In this document: piece by piece, positions 16,576 to 25,802 of the stretch
How positions within the stretch are numbered: the first letter of the stretch is position 1
How the letters are laid out: each line of letters starts with the position of its first letter
Origin: Magnetococcales bacterium HCHbin5
GTDB lineage: Bacteria > Pseudomonadota > Magnetococcia > Magnetococcales > Magnetaquicoccaceae
Assembly (NCBI GenBank): GCA_002753505.1
Contig: PEAG01000001.1
Coordinates: 124,001-188,000 of the forward strand
Direction of reading: 5' to 3'
DNA: 64,000 nt
Made by a program: the position numbers and the translations under genes
Notes under the pieces: generated by a model
Databases searched by the model: none
Told to the model about the DNA's origin: nothing
The model's input: only the letters and a program-made list of their open reading frames with translations

Positions 16576-17913
16576 ATGGAGCAAAAAAGGGTGGATTTGT
16601 CCCTGCTGAAGAGCCCGGATTACAAGGGATCGGTGCAAAATCTCTATCACCTGCAGGATGGCAGCGACTGCATGGTGTGCGAGACCACCGCGTCGGGTTC
16701 GGTCTTTGATGTGGGTTCCATCTTCAGCATCGCCGGCAGCGACCTTTGCCGGGCCGCTTTCCGCCATTTTATCTTCTCCCTCATGCACGCGCCGACCGCC
16801 TGGCAGGCGGTTGGGGATCAGCTGCAACAGGAGTATGGCGAAAAGCAACGTTTCCTGAACTTTATCCATGCCAAACGCTCGGACGGCAAAGGGTTGCTGG
16901 AACAGTTTCAGACCCATGGGGCCATGACACACCACCTGGGCATGATTGACCGGGCAACCGGGGTGGTCTACAAGGACGCTTTTCCGGCCCAGGTCAGCCC
17001 CTTTGTGCTGGTGGAAAAATTTACCGTCATCAAACCGCTGCCCATCTCCTACCGGTCCAGCCATTTTTGGGACTACTCCCCCTATAAAAACCAGACCCGT
17101 CACGTGGTGCCGTTGGAAAATATTGTCCGTCTGGGCATTACCTCCGGTTCCTCGCTGTACCAGAAATTTCTCCGCATGGGGGAGCAGCATCGGCGTCTCT
17201 TTCTGAAAGAGATGGGGGTGGAGGAGCTGCCGCTCTGGCGATTTTTCCCGGTGCCCATCGCCGACTTTACCAGCAAATATGAACCGGAGGACCGCGCCCT
17301 GAGCTACCAGGAGGCCCTGCATATTTCCGGTTGCAGCGGCGAACAGTTCCTGGATCTGATCCGCATGACCCTGTTGGGTACCCTGCTGGTGCAGGGTGTT
17401 TTCAAAGAACTCTCGCTGACACTCTGGGATATCAAGTGGGAAGTGGCCAGAAAGGGCAGCCAATTGCTCTTTGTGGATACCATCGATACCGACTCGCTCC
17501 GGGTGACCTGTACCGTGACGGAAGATGAACATGAAATGTTTGTTCACTTCAACAAACAGGCCATTCGTGACTATTACAAAATCATGCACGCCGATTGGAT
17601 CGAGGCCATCAAATCTTCCAAGGCGGAGGCTGCTGCCCATGGCGTCTCGTTTCACGAACTGCTGGAGGCGGGGCAAAAGTCGGGCCGTTATCCCAATACA
17701 CCTGTTATCCAGGAGTCATTCCTGAAAATTCAGGAGAAAAAATTTGCCGTTTTGCTGGCCCATATCCTGGAACGCTCCCAACAAGGTGATACCGCTGCCG
17801 CCCGCGTCGAACGGGCCCAGCAGGTGCGTGCCATCGCCCGGGAAGAGGTTGATTTTTACCGGCAGGCCGGGGCCATTCACTCCTATCTGGCCATCAATGG
17901 CCTGCGGCATTGA
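16576..17913 (+). CDS. purC: Divergent SAICAR synthetase (PurC-like)
   Basis: 445 residues, much longer than the usual PurC (about 240 in bacteria, 300 in fungi). PurC joins CAIR and aspartate in purine synthesis. Core motifs are present but altered: KGSVQNLYHL for GKVRDLY; VPLENIVRLGITSGSSLYQK for the IPLEVVVRNYxxGS segment; LWDIKWEV for LxDxKxEFG; FVDTIDTDSLRVT where the family reads DExxTPDSSR; FNKQAIRDYY for DKQxxRDW. Extra sequence surrounds these. A strong GGGAGGAG lies 7 nt upstream of ATG 16576. purL starts 3 nt after its stop, which strongly supports a purine role. It could instead be a paralogue acting on a different substrate. Confidence 0.75.
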   Translation: MEQKRVDLSLLKSPDYKGSVQNLYHLQDGSDCMVCETTASGSVFDVGSIFSIAGSDLCRAAFRHFIFSLMHAPTAWQAVGDQLQQEYGEKQRFLNFIHAKRSDGKGLLEQFQTHGAMTHHLGMIDRATGVVYKDAFPAQVSPFVLVEKFTVIKPLPISYRSSHFWDYSPYKNQTRHVVPLENIVRLGITSGSSLYQKFLRMGEQHRRLFLKEMGVEELPLWRFFPVPIADFTSKYEPEDRALSYQEALHISGCSGEQFLDLIRMTLLGTLLVQGVFKELSLTLWDIKWEVARKGSQLLFVDTIDTDSLRVTCTVTEDEHEMFVHFNKQAIRDYYKIMHADWIEAIKSSKAEAAAHGVSFHELLEAGQKSGRYPNTPVIQESFLKIQEKKFAVLLAHILERSQQGDTAAARVERAQQVRAIAREEVDFYRQAGAIHSYLAINGLRH

Positions 17914-17916
17914 CGG

Positions 17917-20900
17917 ATGGCAGAGATCCTTTCATCCCCAACGGACGATCACCCGACCCAGCCCCAGAGTGCGGATTTGGCCCATTTTGTCGTTCTGCCT
18001 GGCACAGAGGGCCCTTCGCCCTTCCGCCTGGAGGCCCTGCGGGGGGCGGGCGTTCCGCTGTCGGTGGCCCGTTATCTCCACTTTGCCACTCTGAAGGCTC
18101 CCCTTGACCCCCGGCAGCAGGCCCTGCTGGAGGCCCTGCTGTCGGTTGGTGTGGCGCAACCGGATGGCCAGGCGGCAACGCTGGCCCCGGCCGCAGACGC
18201 TGTGCTGGTCATTCCCCGGATCGGTTCCATCTCTCCCTGGTCAACCAAAGCCACCGAAATTGCCCACCGCTGTGGCTTGACCGAGGTGATTCGTCTGGAA
18301 CGGGGGTTGTGGTATGGTTTCGATCGGGTGTTGGAGCCCGGGGCACGCCAGCTCCTCTGGCCGCTGCTGCATGACCGCATGACCCAGCAGGTGGTGGAGC
18401 AGCTGGAACAGGCTCAGGCCCTGTTTCAGGCGACCCAACGCCGTCCACTGCTGACCATTCCCCTGCAACAGGAGGGCCGTGCCGCCCTGTCGTTGGCCAA
18501 TCAGCAGCTGGGTTTGGCCCTGTCGGAGGGGGAGTTGGACTACCTGTTGGCCCATTTCAGCCGCCTTGGGCGCGACCCGACCGATGTGGAGTTGATGATG
18601 TTTGCCCAGGCCAACTCGGAACATTGTCGACACAAAATTTTTAATGCCCGCTGGATCATCGATGGCCTGCCCCAGACTGAAAGCCTGTTTGGCATGATTC
18701 GCCATACGGAACGCTGTTCACCGCAAGGTACCGTCCTGGCCTATCGGGACAATGCCGCCATCATGGAGGGGGGGATCGGGCAGCGGTTTTATCCCGACCC
18801 GGAGAGCCGGGTCTACGGCTTTCATGGGGGTACCACCCACCTGCTGATGAAGGTGGAGACCCATAACCATCCCACCGCCATCTCTCCCTATCCGGGTGCC
18901 GCAACCGGCTCCGGCGGCGAGATTCGGGATGAGGGAGCGACCGGCCAGGGTTCGCAACCCAAGGGCGGGTTGACCGGCTTTTCGGTCTCCAATCTGCGCA
19001 TTCCCGGCCACGAACAGCCCTGGGAAATGGATCATGGCAAGCCGGAACATATTGTCTCTGCCCTGGAAATCATGGTGGAGGCCCCGTTGGGGGCGGCGGC
19101 CTTCAACAATGAGTTTGGCCGTCCCAATCTGACCGGCTATTTTCGCACCTTTGAGCAGGAGGTGGCCGGGGAGATTCGAGGCTATCACAAGCCCATCATG
19201 ATTGCCGGCGGGATGGGAAGCCTGGATGCCAGCCATGTGGAAAAACAGCCGATACCAGCCGGCAGCCTGATTGTGCAACTGGGAGGACCGGCCATGCTGA
19301 TCGGGCTGGGTGGGGGAGCGGCCTCTTCCCAGACCAGCGGCACTTCGCAGGCAGAGCTGGATTTCAAGAGTGTGCAGCGGGAAAATGCCGAAATGCAACG
19401 CCGTTGTCAGGAGGTCATCAACGGCTGTTGCCGGTTGGGGCGCGCCAACCCGATCCTCTCCATTCATGATGTCGGCGCAGGAGGGCTCTCCAATGCGGTC
19501 CCGGAGTTGCTGCATGGGGGCGGGGCAGGGGGGCGAATCCGGCTGGCCGCCATTCCCAATGCCGACCCGGCCATGTCGCCGATGGAAATCTGGTGCAATG
19601 AAGCGCAGGAGCGGTATGTGCTGGCCATCTCTCCCCTCCATCAGGGGGCGTTTGAGGCTCTGTGTGCCCGGGAACAGTGCCCGTTTGCCATTCTGGGAAG
19701 CGCGACCACAGAACAACATCTGTTGTTGGTGGATGAAACAACAACACCCCCTGCACTCGCCATCGATCTGCCGCTGGCGGTCTTGCTGGGCAATCCCCCC
19801 GCGATGGAGCGGCAGGTCAGCCGTCATACACCAACCCTGCCGCCGCTGCAGACCGCCGGCATTGAACTGGCCGAGGCGGCCCGGCGCGTTTTGCGACTGC
19901 CCACAGTGGCAGACAAAGGTTTTCTGATCACCATTGGCGACCGCTCGGTTACGGGCCTGGTTTGCCGGGACCAGATGGTCGGGCCCTGGCAGGTGCCGGT
20001 GGCGGATGTCGCGGTGACCTGTCGGGGGTATGAGGGGGTGGCAGGGGAGGCGATGGCGATGGGGGAGCGGACCCCGGTCGCCTTGATCAATGGCCCTGCT
20101 TCGGCCCGCCTGGCCATTGCAGAGGCGATCACCAATCTGGCAGCCGCCTCCATCGACCGTCTGCAACAGGTCAAGCTTTCCGCCAACTGGATGGCAGCGG
20201 CCGGTCATCCGGGGGAGGATGCTCGCCTGTTTGACACGGTGCGGGCGGTGGGACTGGAACTCTGCCCCCGGTTGGGCATCGGCATTCCGGTCGGCAAGGA
20301 CTCCCTCTCCATGAAAACGGTCTGGCAGACCGCCGCCGGAAAACAGCAGGTGGTTGCGCCGGTTTCGTTGATTGTTTCCGCCTTTGCGGCTGTGACGGAT
20401 GTACGCTCTACCCTTACCCCTCAATTGCGGCGGCAGCAGGGCGGCAGCAGGCTGATCCTGATTGATCTCAGTCGGCAAAAAAACCGTCTGGGCGGATCGG
20501 CCCTGGCTCAGGTCTATGCACAGTTGGGCAACGAATCCGCTGATCTGGACGAACCGGAGCTGCTGGTTGACTTTTTTGCCGCCATCCAGGCCCTGCATGG
20601 CGAGCAACGCATTTTATCCTACCATGATCGCAGCGACGGCGGTCTGTTTGTCACCCTGTGCGAGATGGCGTTTGCGGGTCATACCGGGTTGACGGTGGAG
20701 CTGGCCGATTTGGGCACAGAGCCGTTGGCCGTCCTGTTTGCCGAAGAGCCGGGCGCGGTCATTCAGGTTGCCCAGGCCGAGCTGTCGACGGTGCTGGCCC
20801 GGTTGGAGGGTATCGGCCATGTGCGTGCCATCGGTACGCTGAGCGAGGATGATCATCTCACCTTTTGCTGGCAGGGCCAATCCCTGCTGCGTGCCAGTCG

Positions 20901-21855
20901 GGTGGATTGGCAGCGGCTTTGGGCCGAGACCAGTTGGTTGATCCGTACCCGGCGGGATGATCCCGAGTGCGCCCGCCAGGAGTACGATGCCCTGTTGGAC
21001 GCCGGGGATCCGGGTTTGACCATTCACTGGCCGGGCGAGACAGTACCCCAACCGGTCATGATCAACACCGGCAAACGGCCTCGGGTGGCCATTCTGCGTG
21101 AGCAGGGGACCAATGGGCAGATGGAGATGGCGGCTGCCTTTGACCGGGCAGGTTTTGAATCGGTGGATCTGCCGATGAGCGACCTGTTGACGGGCAGGAG
21201 CGGGTTGCAATCGTTCCAGGGCATGGCCGTTTGTGGTGGATTTTCCTACGGGGATGTGCTGGGAGCGGGGGCCGGGTGGGCCAAGTCCATTCTGTTCCAC
21301 GATACGCTGCGCACCGCCTTTGCCGCCTTTTTCCAGCGTCCAGACACCTTCAGCCTGGGTGTCTGCAATGGCTGTCAAATGTTGAGCCAACTGAGCAGCC
21401 TGATTCCCGGTGCCGAGGCGTGGCCCCGCTTTTTGCCCAACCGGAGCGGTCGTTTTGAGGCCCGCTTCTCTCTGGTTCGCATTCCCGCCAACCGTTCGGT
21501 CCTGCTCTCTGCCATGGCCGGTTCCCAATTGGCCGTACCCTGTTCCCACGGCGAGGGACGGGTTGCCTTCGACCGACCTGAAATGGCCGAGCTGTTGTTG
21601 GCTCAGGGAGGGGTGACCCTGCAATTTGTCGACAATCGGGGTGCCGTCACGGAGCGTTATCCCGCCAATCCCAATGGTTCGCCGTTGGGGATAACCGGCG
21701 TCACCAGCAAAGACGGCCGCGTAACCATACTGATGCCCCACCCGGAACGGGTTTTTCGAACCGTGCAAAACAGTTGGCACCCGGACCATTGGCCGGAGGA
21801 GGGGGCCTGGTTGCAGCTGTTCCACAACGCCCGTCGATGGCTGGAGACAGGGTAG
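17917..21855 (+). CDS. purL: PurL: phosphoribosylformylglycinamidine synthase (large, glutaminase-fused)
   Basis: 1312 residues, the expected size of the long PurL. It converts FGAR, glutamine and ATP to FGAM in purine synthesis. Domains in order: N-terminal PurS-like region; linker; two AIRS-type ATP-binding halves ([83 protein letters not shown]); and a C-terminal class-I glutaminase ([19 protein letters not shown], Cys in [13 protein letters not shown], His/Glu in PHPERVFR). All catalytic landmarks appear intact. It is translated directly after the purC-like gene (3-nt gap) and is probably the last gene of that operon. Confidence 0.97.
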   Translation: MAEILSSPTDDHPTQPQSADLAHFVVLPGTEGPSPFRLEALRGAGVPLSVARYLHFATLKAPLDPRQQALLEALLSVGVAQPDGQAATLAPAADAVLVIPRIGSISPWSTKATEIAHRCGLTEVIRLERGLWYGFDRVLEPGARQLLWPLLHDRMTQQVVEQLEQAQALFQATQRRPLLTIPLQQEGRAALSLANQQLGLALSEGELDYLLAHFSRLGRDPTDVELMMFAQANSEHCRHKIFNARWIIDGLPQTESLFGMIRHTERCSPQGTVLAYRDNAAIMEGGIGQRFYPDPESRVYGFHGGTTHLLMKVETHNHPTAISPYPGAATGSGGEIRDEGATGQGSQPKGGLTGFSVSNLRIPGHEQPWEMDHGKPEHIVSALEIMVEAPLGAAAFNNEFGRPNLTGYFRTFEQEVAGEIRGYHKPIMIAGGMGSLDASHVEKQPIPAGSLIVQLGGPAMLIGLGGGAASSQTSGTSQAELDFKSVQRENAEMQRRCQEVINGCCRLGRANPILSIHDVGAGGLSNAVPELLHGGGAGGRIRLAAIPNADPAMSPMEIWCNEAQERYVLAISPLHQGAFEALCAREQCPFAILGSATTEQHLLLVDETTTPPALAIDLPLAVLLGNPPAMERQVSRHTPTLPPLQTAGIELAEAARRVLRLPTVADKGFLITIGDRSVTGLVCRDQMVGPWQVPVADVAVTCRGYEGVAGEAMAMGERTPVALINGPASARLAIAEAITNLAAASIDRLQQVKLSANWMAAAGHPGEDARLFDTVRAVGLELCPRLGIGIPVGKDSLSMKTVWQTAAGKQQVVAPVSLIVSAFAAVTDVRSTLTPQLRRQQGGSRLILIDLSRQKNRLGGSALAQVYAQLGNESADLDEPELLVDFFAAIQALHGEQRILSYHDRSDGGLFVTLCEMAFAGHTGLTVELADLGTEPLAVLFAEEPGAVIQVAQAELSTVLARLEGIGHVRAIGTLSEDDHLTFCWQGQSLLRASRVDWQRLWAETSWLIRTRRDDPECARQEYDALLDAGDPGLTIHWPGETVPQPVMINTGKRPRVAILREQGTNGQMEMAAAFDRAGFESVDLPMSDLLTGRSGLQSFQGMAVCGGFSYGDVLGAGAGWAKSILFHDTLRTAFAAFFQRPDTFSLGVCNGCQMLSQLSSLIPGAEAWPRFLPNRSGRFEARFSLVRIPANRSVLLSAMAGSQLAVPCSHGEGRVAFDRPEMAELLLAQGGVTLQFVDNRGAVTERYPANPNGSPLGITGVTSKDGRVTILMPHPERVFRTVQNSWHPDHWPEEGAWLQLFHNARRWLETG

Positions 21856-21945
21856 GCAGCCGGGATCTTTTTCTGCTTGTGGCTTTTTCTTCCTATGGCA
21901 CAGGGTAAAATTTCTGTTACATATTTGTCGGTGTGGTAAAACTTT

Positions 21946-21978
21946 CCCCGGCTGCCTGGGCGGGTCGGGGGGCTTTTT
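21946..21978 (+). terminator. Possible terminator downstream of purL
   Basis: CCCCG (21946-21950) pairs with CGGGG (21966-21970) around a G/C-rich loop. It is followed after GGC by five T residues (21974-21978). The stem is short and the loop long, so strength is uncertain, but the position about 90 nt after purL is plausible. Confidence 0.35.
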
Positions 21979-22000
21979 GTACGCTTTCACTTGATTTTTT

Positions 22001-22043
22001 GCCGTAGGGGCTGTAGTGTCCCCACGGCAAGGCAGGGCCCTGC
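22001..22043 (+). promoter_or_regulatory. Hairpin plus palindrome in the rquA leader
   Basis: GCCGT-A-GGGG (22001-22010) pairs with CCCC-ACGGC (22020-22028): nine base pairs with one bulged A and a 9-nt loop. A perfect 12-bp palindrome GCAGGGCCCTGC (22032-22043) follows. Both lie within 90 nt upstream of the rquA start. They may be an operator or RNA structure controlling rquA, but no known regulator site is recognised. Confidence 0.35.
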
Positions 22044-22086
22044 ATGGGGGAAAAGCGTCTTGCTTTCTGGGTGTAGGGTGGACACA

Positions 22087-22947
22087 ATGGACTCTAAGGA
22101 TGCGGTTGTTATGGAAAAAGGCTTGACGGCCAGACCATCTGTTGCGTTGCAATTGCGCATATCGGATTCGCTGGTGGTTCCGCAATATCTGGAGCAGACC
22201 TATTGGTGGGCCTATCTGCACCCGAATGGGGTCCGGTTTTTTGAACGACAATGGCTGGTCAACCTGATTCTGTGGGGTAATTTTGCCCGGTTGCGGGATG
22301 CGGCCCTGACAGAGATGGGCACGACCATCGAGGGCCGTACTCTGCAGGTGGCCTGCGTCTATGGTGATTTTACCCCCCGGATGGCGGATCGGTTGACGCC
22401 GGGGGCCCAGTTGGATGTGGTGGATGTGGCACCCGTGCAATTGGAAAATTTGAAACGCAAATTGAAAAATGGCATGAACGTCCACCTGCATCACCAGGAC
22501 TCCACAGCCCTGGCCTTTCAGGATGGGGAATTTGACAACGTGGTACTCTTTTTCCTGCTGCATGAACAACCGGACGAGGTGAGGGAAAAGACGGTTCGTG
22601 AGGCCATGCGGGTGGTCAAGCCGGGTGGTCGGGTGATTTTTGTCGACTACCACCGCCCCTCCGTATTTAACCCGTTTCGGTATATCATGATCCCCATTTT
22701 GTTCCTGCTGGAGCCCTTCGCGCTGGATTTGTGGGGACAGGAAATTGTCTCCTGGGCCGAAAAATATTGTGCGGACAACCGATCGGTTGGCGGGCAGGCG
22801 GCACTGAAGTCGATCCGCAAAGATACCTTTTTTGGTGGTCTGTACCAGAAGGTGGTACTGGAGCGTGCCCCTTCCAATACCTCTGCCCATGCAACAGGGA
22901 CTCTCTCTACCTCCGACCGGCAGGCCCAAAATGTCCCCACAGCCTAA
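22087..22947 (+). CDS. rquA: RquA: rhodoquinone biosynthesis SAM-dependent enzyme
   Basis: 286 residues, a class-I methyltransferase fold closely resembling RquA, which converts ubiquinone to rhodoquinone using SAM. Characteristic segments are EQTYWWAYLHPNGVRFFERQ, QWLVNLILWGNFARLRDAAL, the altered SAM motif LQVACVYGDFTPRMADRL in place of the acidic/GxGxG methyltransferase motif, LDVVDVAPVQLENLKRKL, and VVLFFLLHEQPDEVREKTV. These match my knowledge of RquA better than UbiE or UbiG. Rhodoquinone allows fumarate reduction under low oxygen, implying facultative anaerobic respiration. ATG 22087 has AGGGTGG about 6 nt upstream. A hairpin and palindrome precede it. The HDAC-like gene overlaps or immediately follows it. 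Confidence 0.82.
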   Translation: MDSKDAVVMEKGLTARPSVALQLRISDSLVVPQYLEQTYWWAYLHPNGVRFFERQWLVNLILWGNFARLRDAALTEMGTTIEGRTLQVACVYGDFTPRMADRLTPGAQLDVVDVAPVQLENLKRKLKNGMNVHLHHQDSTALAFQDGEFDNVVLFFLLHEQPDEVREKTVREAMRVVKPGGRVIFVDYHRPSVFNPFRYIMIPILFLLEPFALDLWGQEIVSWAEKYCADNRSVGGQAALKSIRKDTFFGGLYQKVVLERAPSNTSAHATGTLSTSDRQAQNVPTA

Positions 22948-23917
22948 TATGATCACCCATGTCACGGTTGGCCCGGAGATTGGCCGCTATGGCTTTCCCA
23001 ATGGCCATCCGTTTGGTCCCCACCGGATGGGTCTCTTTTGGGAAGAGGCCCTGCGGCAGGGGCTGGATGCCCACCTCCGCGTCAACAAGCCGGTGCCAGC
23101 CAGCCGGGAGGCGTTGGAAAGGTTTCATACCCCCGCCTATGTTGACCTGGTACAGGAGCTTTCCGAAACGGGGGAGGGATTTCTGGATTATGGCGATACC
23201 CCCGCTTTTCCAGGGGTGTTTGACGCCGCTTCCCATGTGGTGGGTTCTGCCCTGCAGGAGATGGAAAATATCATGGCCGGCCACTGTCGGCGGGCCTTTG
23301 TGCCCATTGCCGGTTTGCACCACGCCAGACCGGAACGGGCCGGTGGGTTTTGTGTCTTCAACGACGCGGGTGTGGTCATCCATACCCTGCGCATCAAACA
23401 TGGCATTCGACGTATCGCCTACGTCGACATTGATGCCCATCACGGTGATGGGGTCTTTTACGCCTTTGAGGCCGACCCTGAGCTGATTTTTGCCGATTTG
23501 CACCAGGATGGTCGCACCCTCTACCCGGGCACCGGTTCGTCGGAGGAGCGGGGCAAAGGGGCTGCGGAGGGCACCAAGCTCAATATTCCCCTGCCTCCCG
23601 GTGCAGGGGATTCGCATTTTGCGCAAGTGTGGCCGCAGGTGGTCGCCTTCCTGCAGGAACACAAGCCGGAATTTTTTATTCTGCAAGCCGGGACGGATTC
23701 CATTGCCGGGGATCCCTTGACCCAGTTGCGCCTCTCCCCCACCACCCATTTTCTGGTAACAACCCGGTTGATTCAGTTGGCGGAGTCCCTGGGGCACGGG
23801 CGTGTTTTGGCCCTGGGAGGAGGCGGTTATAACGGGAAAAATATTGCCAAAGGGTGGTGTGAGGTGGTCCGGGCCATGGTGGAAACTCCGGTTGCCCGGC
23901 GCGATTCCCCGGGCTGA
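22931..23917 (+). CDS. Histone-deacetylase-family amidohydrolase (AcuC/AphA-like)
   Basis: 328 residues. All zinc-hydrolase landmarks of the arginase/deacetylase fold are present: PNGHPFGPHRM at the N-terminus, the paired histidines in GLHHARPERAGGFCVFND, zinc ligands in VDIDAHHGDGV, LQAGTDSIAGDPL with the further ligand Asp, and GGGGYN with the catalytic Tyr. Bacterial members deacetylate acetylated proteins (AcuC) or polyamines (AphA); the substrate here cannot be told. Two starts are possible: ATG 22931, overlapping rquA by 17 nt with AGGC upstream, or ATG 22949, 1 nt after the rquA stop. Either way it is translationally linked to rquA. Confidence 0.9.
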   Translation: MSPQPNMITHVTVGPEIGRYGFPNGHPFGPHRMGLFWEEALRQGLDAHLRVNKPVPASREALERFHTPAYVDLVQELSETGEGFLDYGDTPAFPGVFDAASHVVGSALQEMENIMAGHCRRAFVPIAGLHHARPERAGGFCVFNDAGVVIHTLRIKHGIRRIAYVDIDAHHGDGVFYAFEADPELIFADLHQDGRTLYPGTGSSEERGKGAAEGTKLNIPLPPGAGDSHFAQVWPQVVAFLQEHKPEFFILQAGTDSIAGDPLTQLRLSPTTHFLVTTRLIQLAESLGHGRVLALGGGGYNGKNIAKGWCEVVRAMVETPVARRDSPG

Positions 23918-23966
23918 CACCGGAGAGTTGCATTCCCTTAACGTAACGTATGCGCTTGGAGAGAAG

Positions 23967-24947
23967 ATGGCAAAACAACGGTTGGGTACATATTTCGCGT
24001 ATTTTTTTTCCATATCGATCTTGTACTGTACGATACCGTCTGTAGCAGAGGCCGCGGATGAGGCGTTGCCAGTGGGAGCCGGCCTGACCGGGGCTGCGGA
24101 GGAGACGGCGATCAGCCAGTCCGCCCCGACGGCAGCAACGCCTGTTGAGCATCCTGTTTCGGCGGTGGCGGCTCCTGTTGAGCAGGCTGCTTCGGTGGCG
24201 GCGGCTCCTGTTGACACCCCATCCCCGTCGGGAGAGGCGGCCATTGTTGAACAGCTTCCCTTGAAAGAGGAGGCTGCCACGGACAAAGGCCCTTTGACGG
24301 CCAAGGAGGAGGAGGGGGGTACGCAACCGTTGGCGGACTCTGTCATCACCGCCTCGGTTCCTGAAGGAACCGCCAATACCATGGCCCGTTCCAACCCCGC
24401 TGTGGTTCCCGTCTCCATGACCGACGATCCGACTGTGCCGATTCCCGTTGAAGGAGAGGATTCAGCCGTTCCTGTGACCGTTCCGGCAGTGGAAAGTGCG
24501 CCCATTGCGGATCCATTGACCACGGTTCCGGTCCCGGAAAAACCCATGGAGCCGGAGCCAGCCAAGCAAAAGGAGACAAGCAAGGCTGCGCCTGCCCACT
24601 CTGCGCCCGCGGGGAAGGCTGCTGCGGCCAAGCAACTCTCTCCAACCGCAACCAGGTTGTCACAGCCGGGTTGGAGTGGAATGCCACAGCAGTATGATGC
24701 GGGGGATTGGGGTTGGAGTTGGCGGAAACAGGTGTTTGCGGTCAACCAGCAGATCTACAAGCGTTATTGTATTTCCTGTCATGGTGTTCTCTCTCCCGAC
24801 GGGATGGACGCCCTTGTCATGAGCAAAGCACAACGACCGGGTGGCCCCGGCTTTACGGCCTTTCCCTCGCTTCATTTCGGGGCAGGTGGACCCGGGCACA
24901 GCCGGTGGTATCCAGGAATGCCAGCCGATAGGAGTCATAGAGAGTGA
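23967..24947 (+). CDS. Exported Ala/Pro/Val-rich protein with C-terminal haem c motif
   Basis: 326 residues. A signal peptide (MAKQRLGTYFAYFFSISILY, cleavage after VAEA near residue 29) is followed by about 210 residues of low-complexity Ala, Pro, Val, Glu and Thr, including repeated AAPVEQAAS / AAPVDTPS-type units. The C-terminal 80 residues contain one CxxCH haem-attachment site, KRYCISCHGVLSPDG, and a possible distal Met in YPGMPADRS only a few residues before the stop. This looks like a periplasmic or tethered mono-haem cytochrome with a long flexible spacer. The haem domain is unusually short. GGAGAG lies just upstream of ATG 23967. cobA overlaps its end by 4 nt, linking it to sirohaem or cobalamin supply. 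Confidence 0.7.
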   Translation: MAKQRLGTYFAYFFSISILYCTIPSVAEAADEALPVGAGLTGAAEETAISQSAPTAATPVEHPVSAVAAPVEQAASVAAAPVDTPSPSGEAAIVEQLPLKEEAATDKGPLTAKEEEGGTQPLADSVITASVPEGTANTMARSNPAVVPVSMTDDPTVPIPVEGEDSAVPVTVPAVESAPIADPLTTVPVPEKPMEPEPAKQKETSKAAPAHSAPAGKAAAAKQLSPTATRLSQPGWSGMPQQYDAGDWGWSWRKQVFAVNQQIYKRYCISCHGVLSPDGMDALVMSKAQRPGGPGFTAFPSLHFGAGGPGHSRWYPGMPADRSHRE

Positions 24948-25771
24948 CGGTCATTTCCATTCCCCCCGATCCTGAGTTTTTGCGGCCTGGTATGGTGGCC
25001 CTGGTGGGCGCAGGGCCTGGGGATCCCGACCTGCTGACTGTAGCCGCAATCAAGGCACTGCAGATGGCGGATGTAGTGGTACACGATGCCCTGGTCTCCC
25101 CGGCCATCCTGGAGCTGATACCGGCCGGATGTCAGGTGATTGCAGCGGGCAAGCGGGGCGGCAATCCCGCCTCGGCCTGTCAGTCGGATATCTGTGACTC
25201 CCTGGTTGCCCTGGCACGGCAGAACAAACGGGTGGTGCGCCTGAAAGGGGGCGATCCGTTTGTCTTTGGGCGGGGCGGCGAGGAGGCGTGTCGTTTGGCA
25301 GACGAAGGAATCCTGTTTCGGATTGTGCCGGGTCTGACAGCTGGCATCGCCGGACCGGCCTATGCGGGCATTCCCATCACCCATCGGTTGGTCAATGCCA
25401 ATGTTGCTTTTATCACGGGACAAGAGTCGGCAGAAAACAGCGGCCTGCCGGAGGGTGAGGAGGATCGGGACGGTTCGCGGGTAAACTGGGAGTTGATTGC
25501 CCGGACCTTTCCCGTTTTGATACTCTACATGGCCATGAAAAATCTGGCTTTTGTCAGTCAGCGATTGATGGCTGGCGGTCGCTCTGCAGATACCCCGGTT
25601 GCCTTGATCCAGTGGGCCACCACCCCCCAGCAACGCACCCTGGTGACCTCGTTGGGGAATCTGGTGCAGGATGTGGCCGCTTCGGACTTGAAGCCTCCCG
25701 TCATTATTGTGATCGGCGATGTTGTCCGGTATCGGGAATCCTTGGCCTGGTTTCCGGATTTGACGGTATAG
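24944..25771 (+). CDS. cobA: Uroporphyrinogen-III C-methyltransferase (SUMT)
   Basis: 275 residues. SUMT methylates uroporphyrinogen III twice to precorrin-2, the branch point to sirohaem, cobalamin and haem d1. Motifs: VALVGAGPGDPDLLTVAA, VVHDALVSP, AGKRGGNPAS, RLKGGDPFVFGRGGEEACRL, VPGLTAGIAGPAYAGIPITH and a C-terminal PPVIIVIGDVV. It lacks the CysG dehydrogenase/ferrochelatase domain. GTG 24944 overlaps the previous stop in a GTGA arrangement, with ATAGGAG about 9 nt upstream, so it is probably co-transcribed with the haem-motif protein. Its length and motifs are normal for the family. Confidence 0.94.
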   Translation: MTVISIPPDPEFLRPGMVALVGAGPGDPDLLTVAAIKALQMADVVVHDALVSPAILELIPAGCQVIAAGKRGGNPASACQSDICDSLVALARQNKRVVRLKGGDPFVFGRGGEEACRLADEGILFRIVPGLTAGIAGPAYAGIPITHRLVNANVAFITGQESAENSGLPEGEEDRDGSRVNWELIARTFPVLILYMAMKNLAFVSQRLMAGGRSADTPVALIQWATTPQQRTLVTSLGNLVQDVAASDLKPPVIIVIGDVVRYRESLAWFPDLTV

Positions 25772-25802
25772 ATTTGCTTGCAAAAGTTCCCTTGTGACCG
25801 TC

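Noticed and set aside
18718-20607. Minus-strand open frame of 629 codons inside purL
   Set aside because: PurL motifs on the plus strand are continuous; no domain in the antisense frame.
20614-22965. Minus-strand open frame of 783 codons opposite purL and rquA
   Set aside because: Crosses two well-supported plus-strand genes and an intergenic region; composition rich in Gln, His, Pro and Gly is typical of antisense frames.
22907-24745. Minus-strand open frame of 612 codons opposite the HDAC-like and low-complexity genes
   Set aside because: A Gly/Ser/Thr/Ala-rich frame looked possible as a surface protein, but the plus strand has a signal peptide, ribosome site, CxxCH motif and coupling to cobA.
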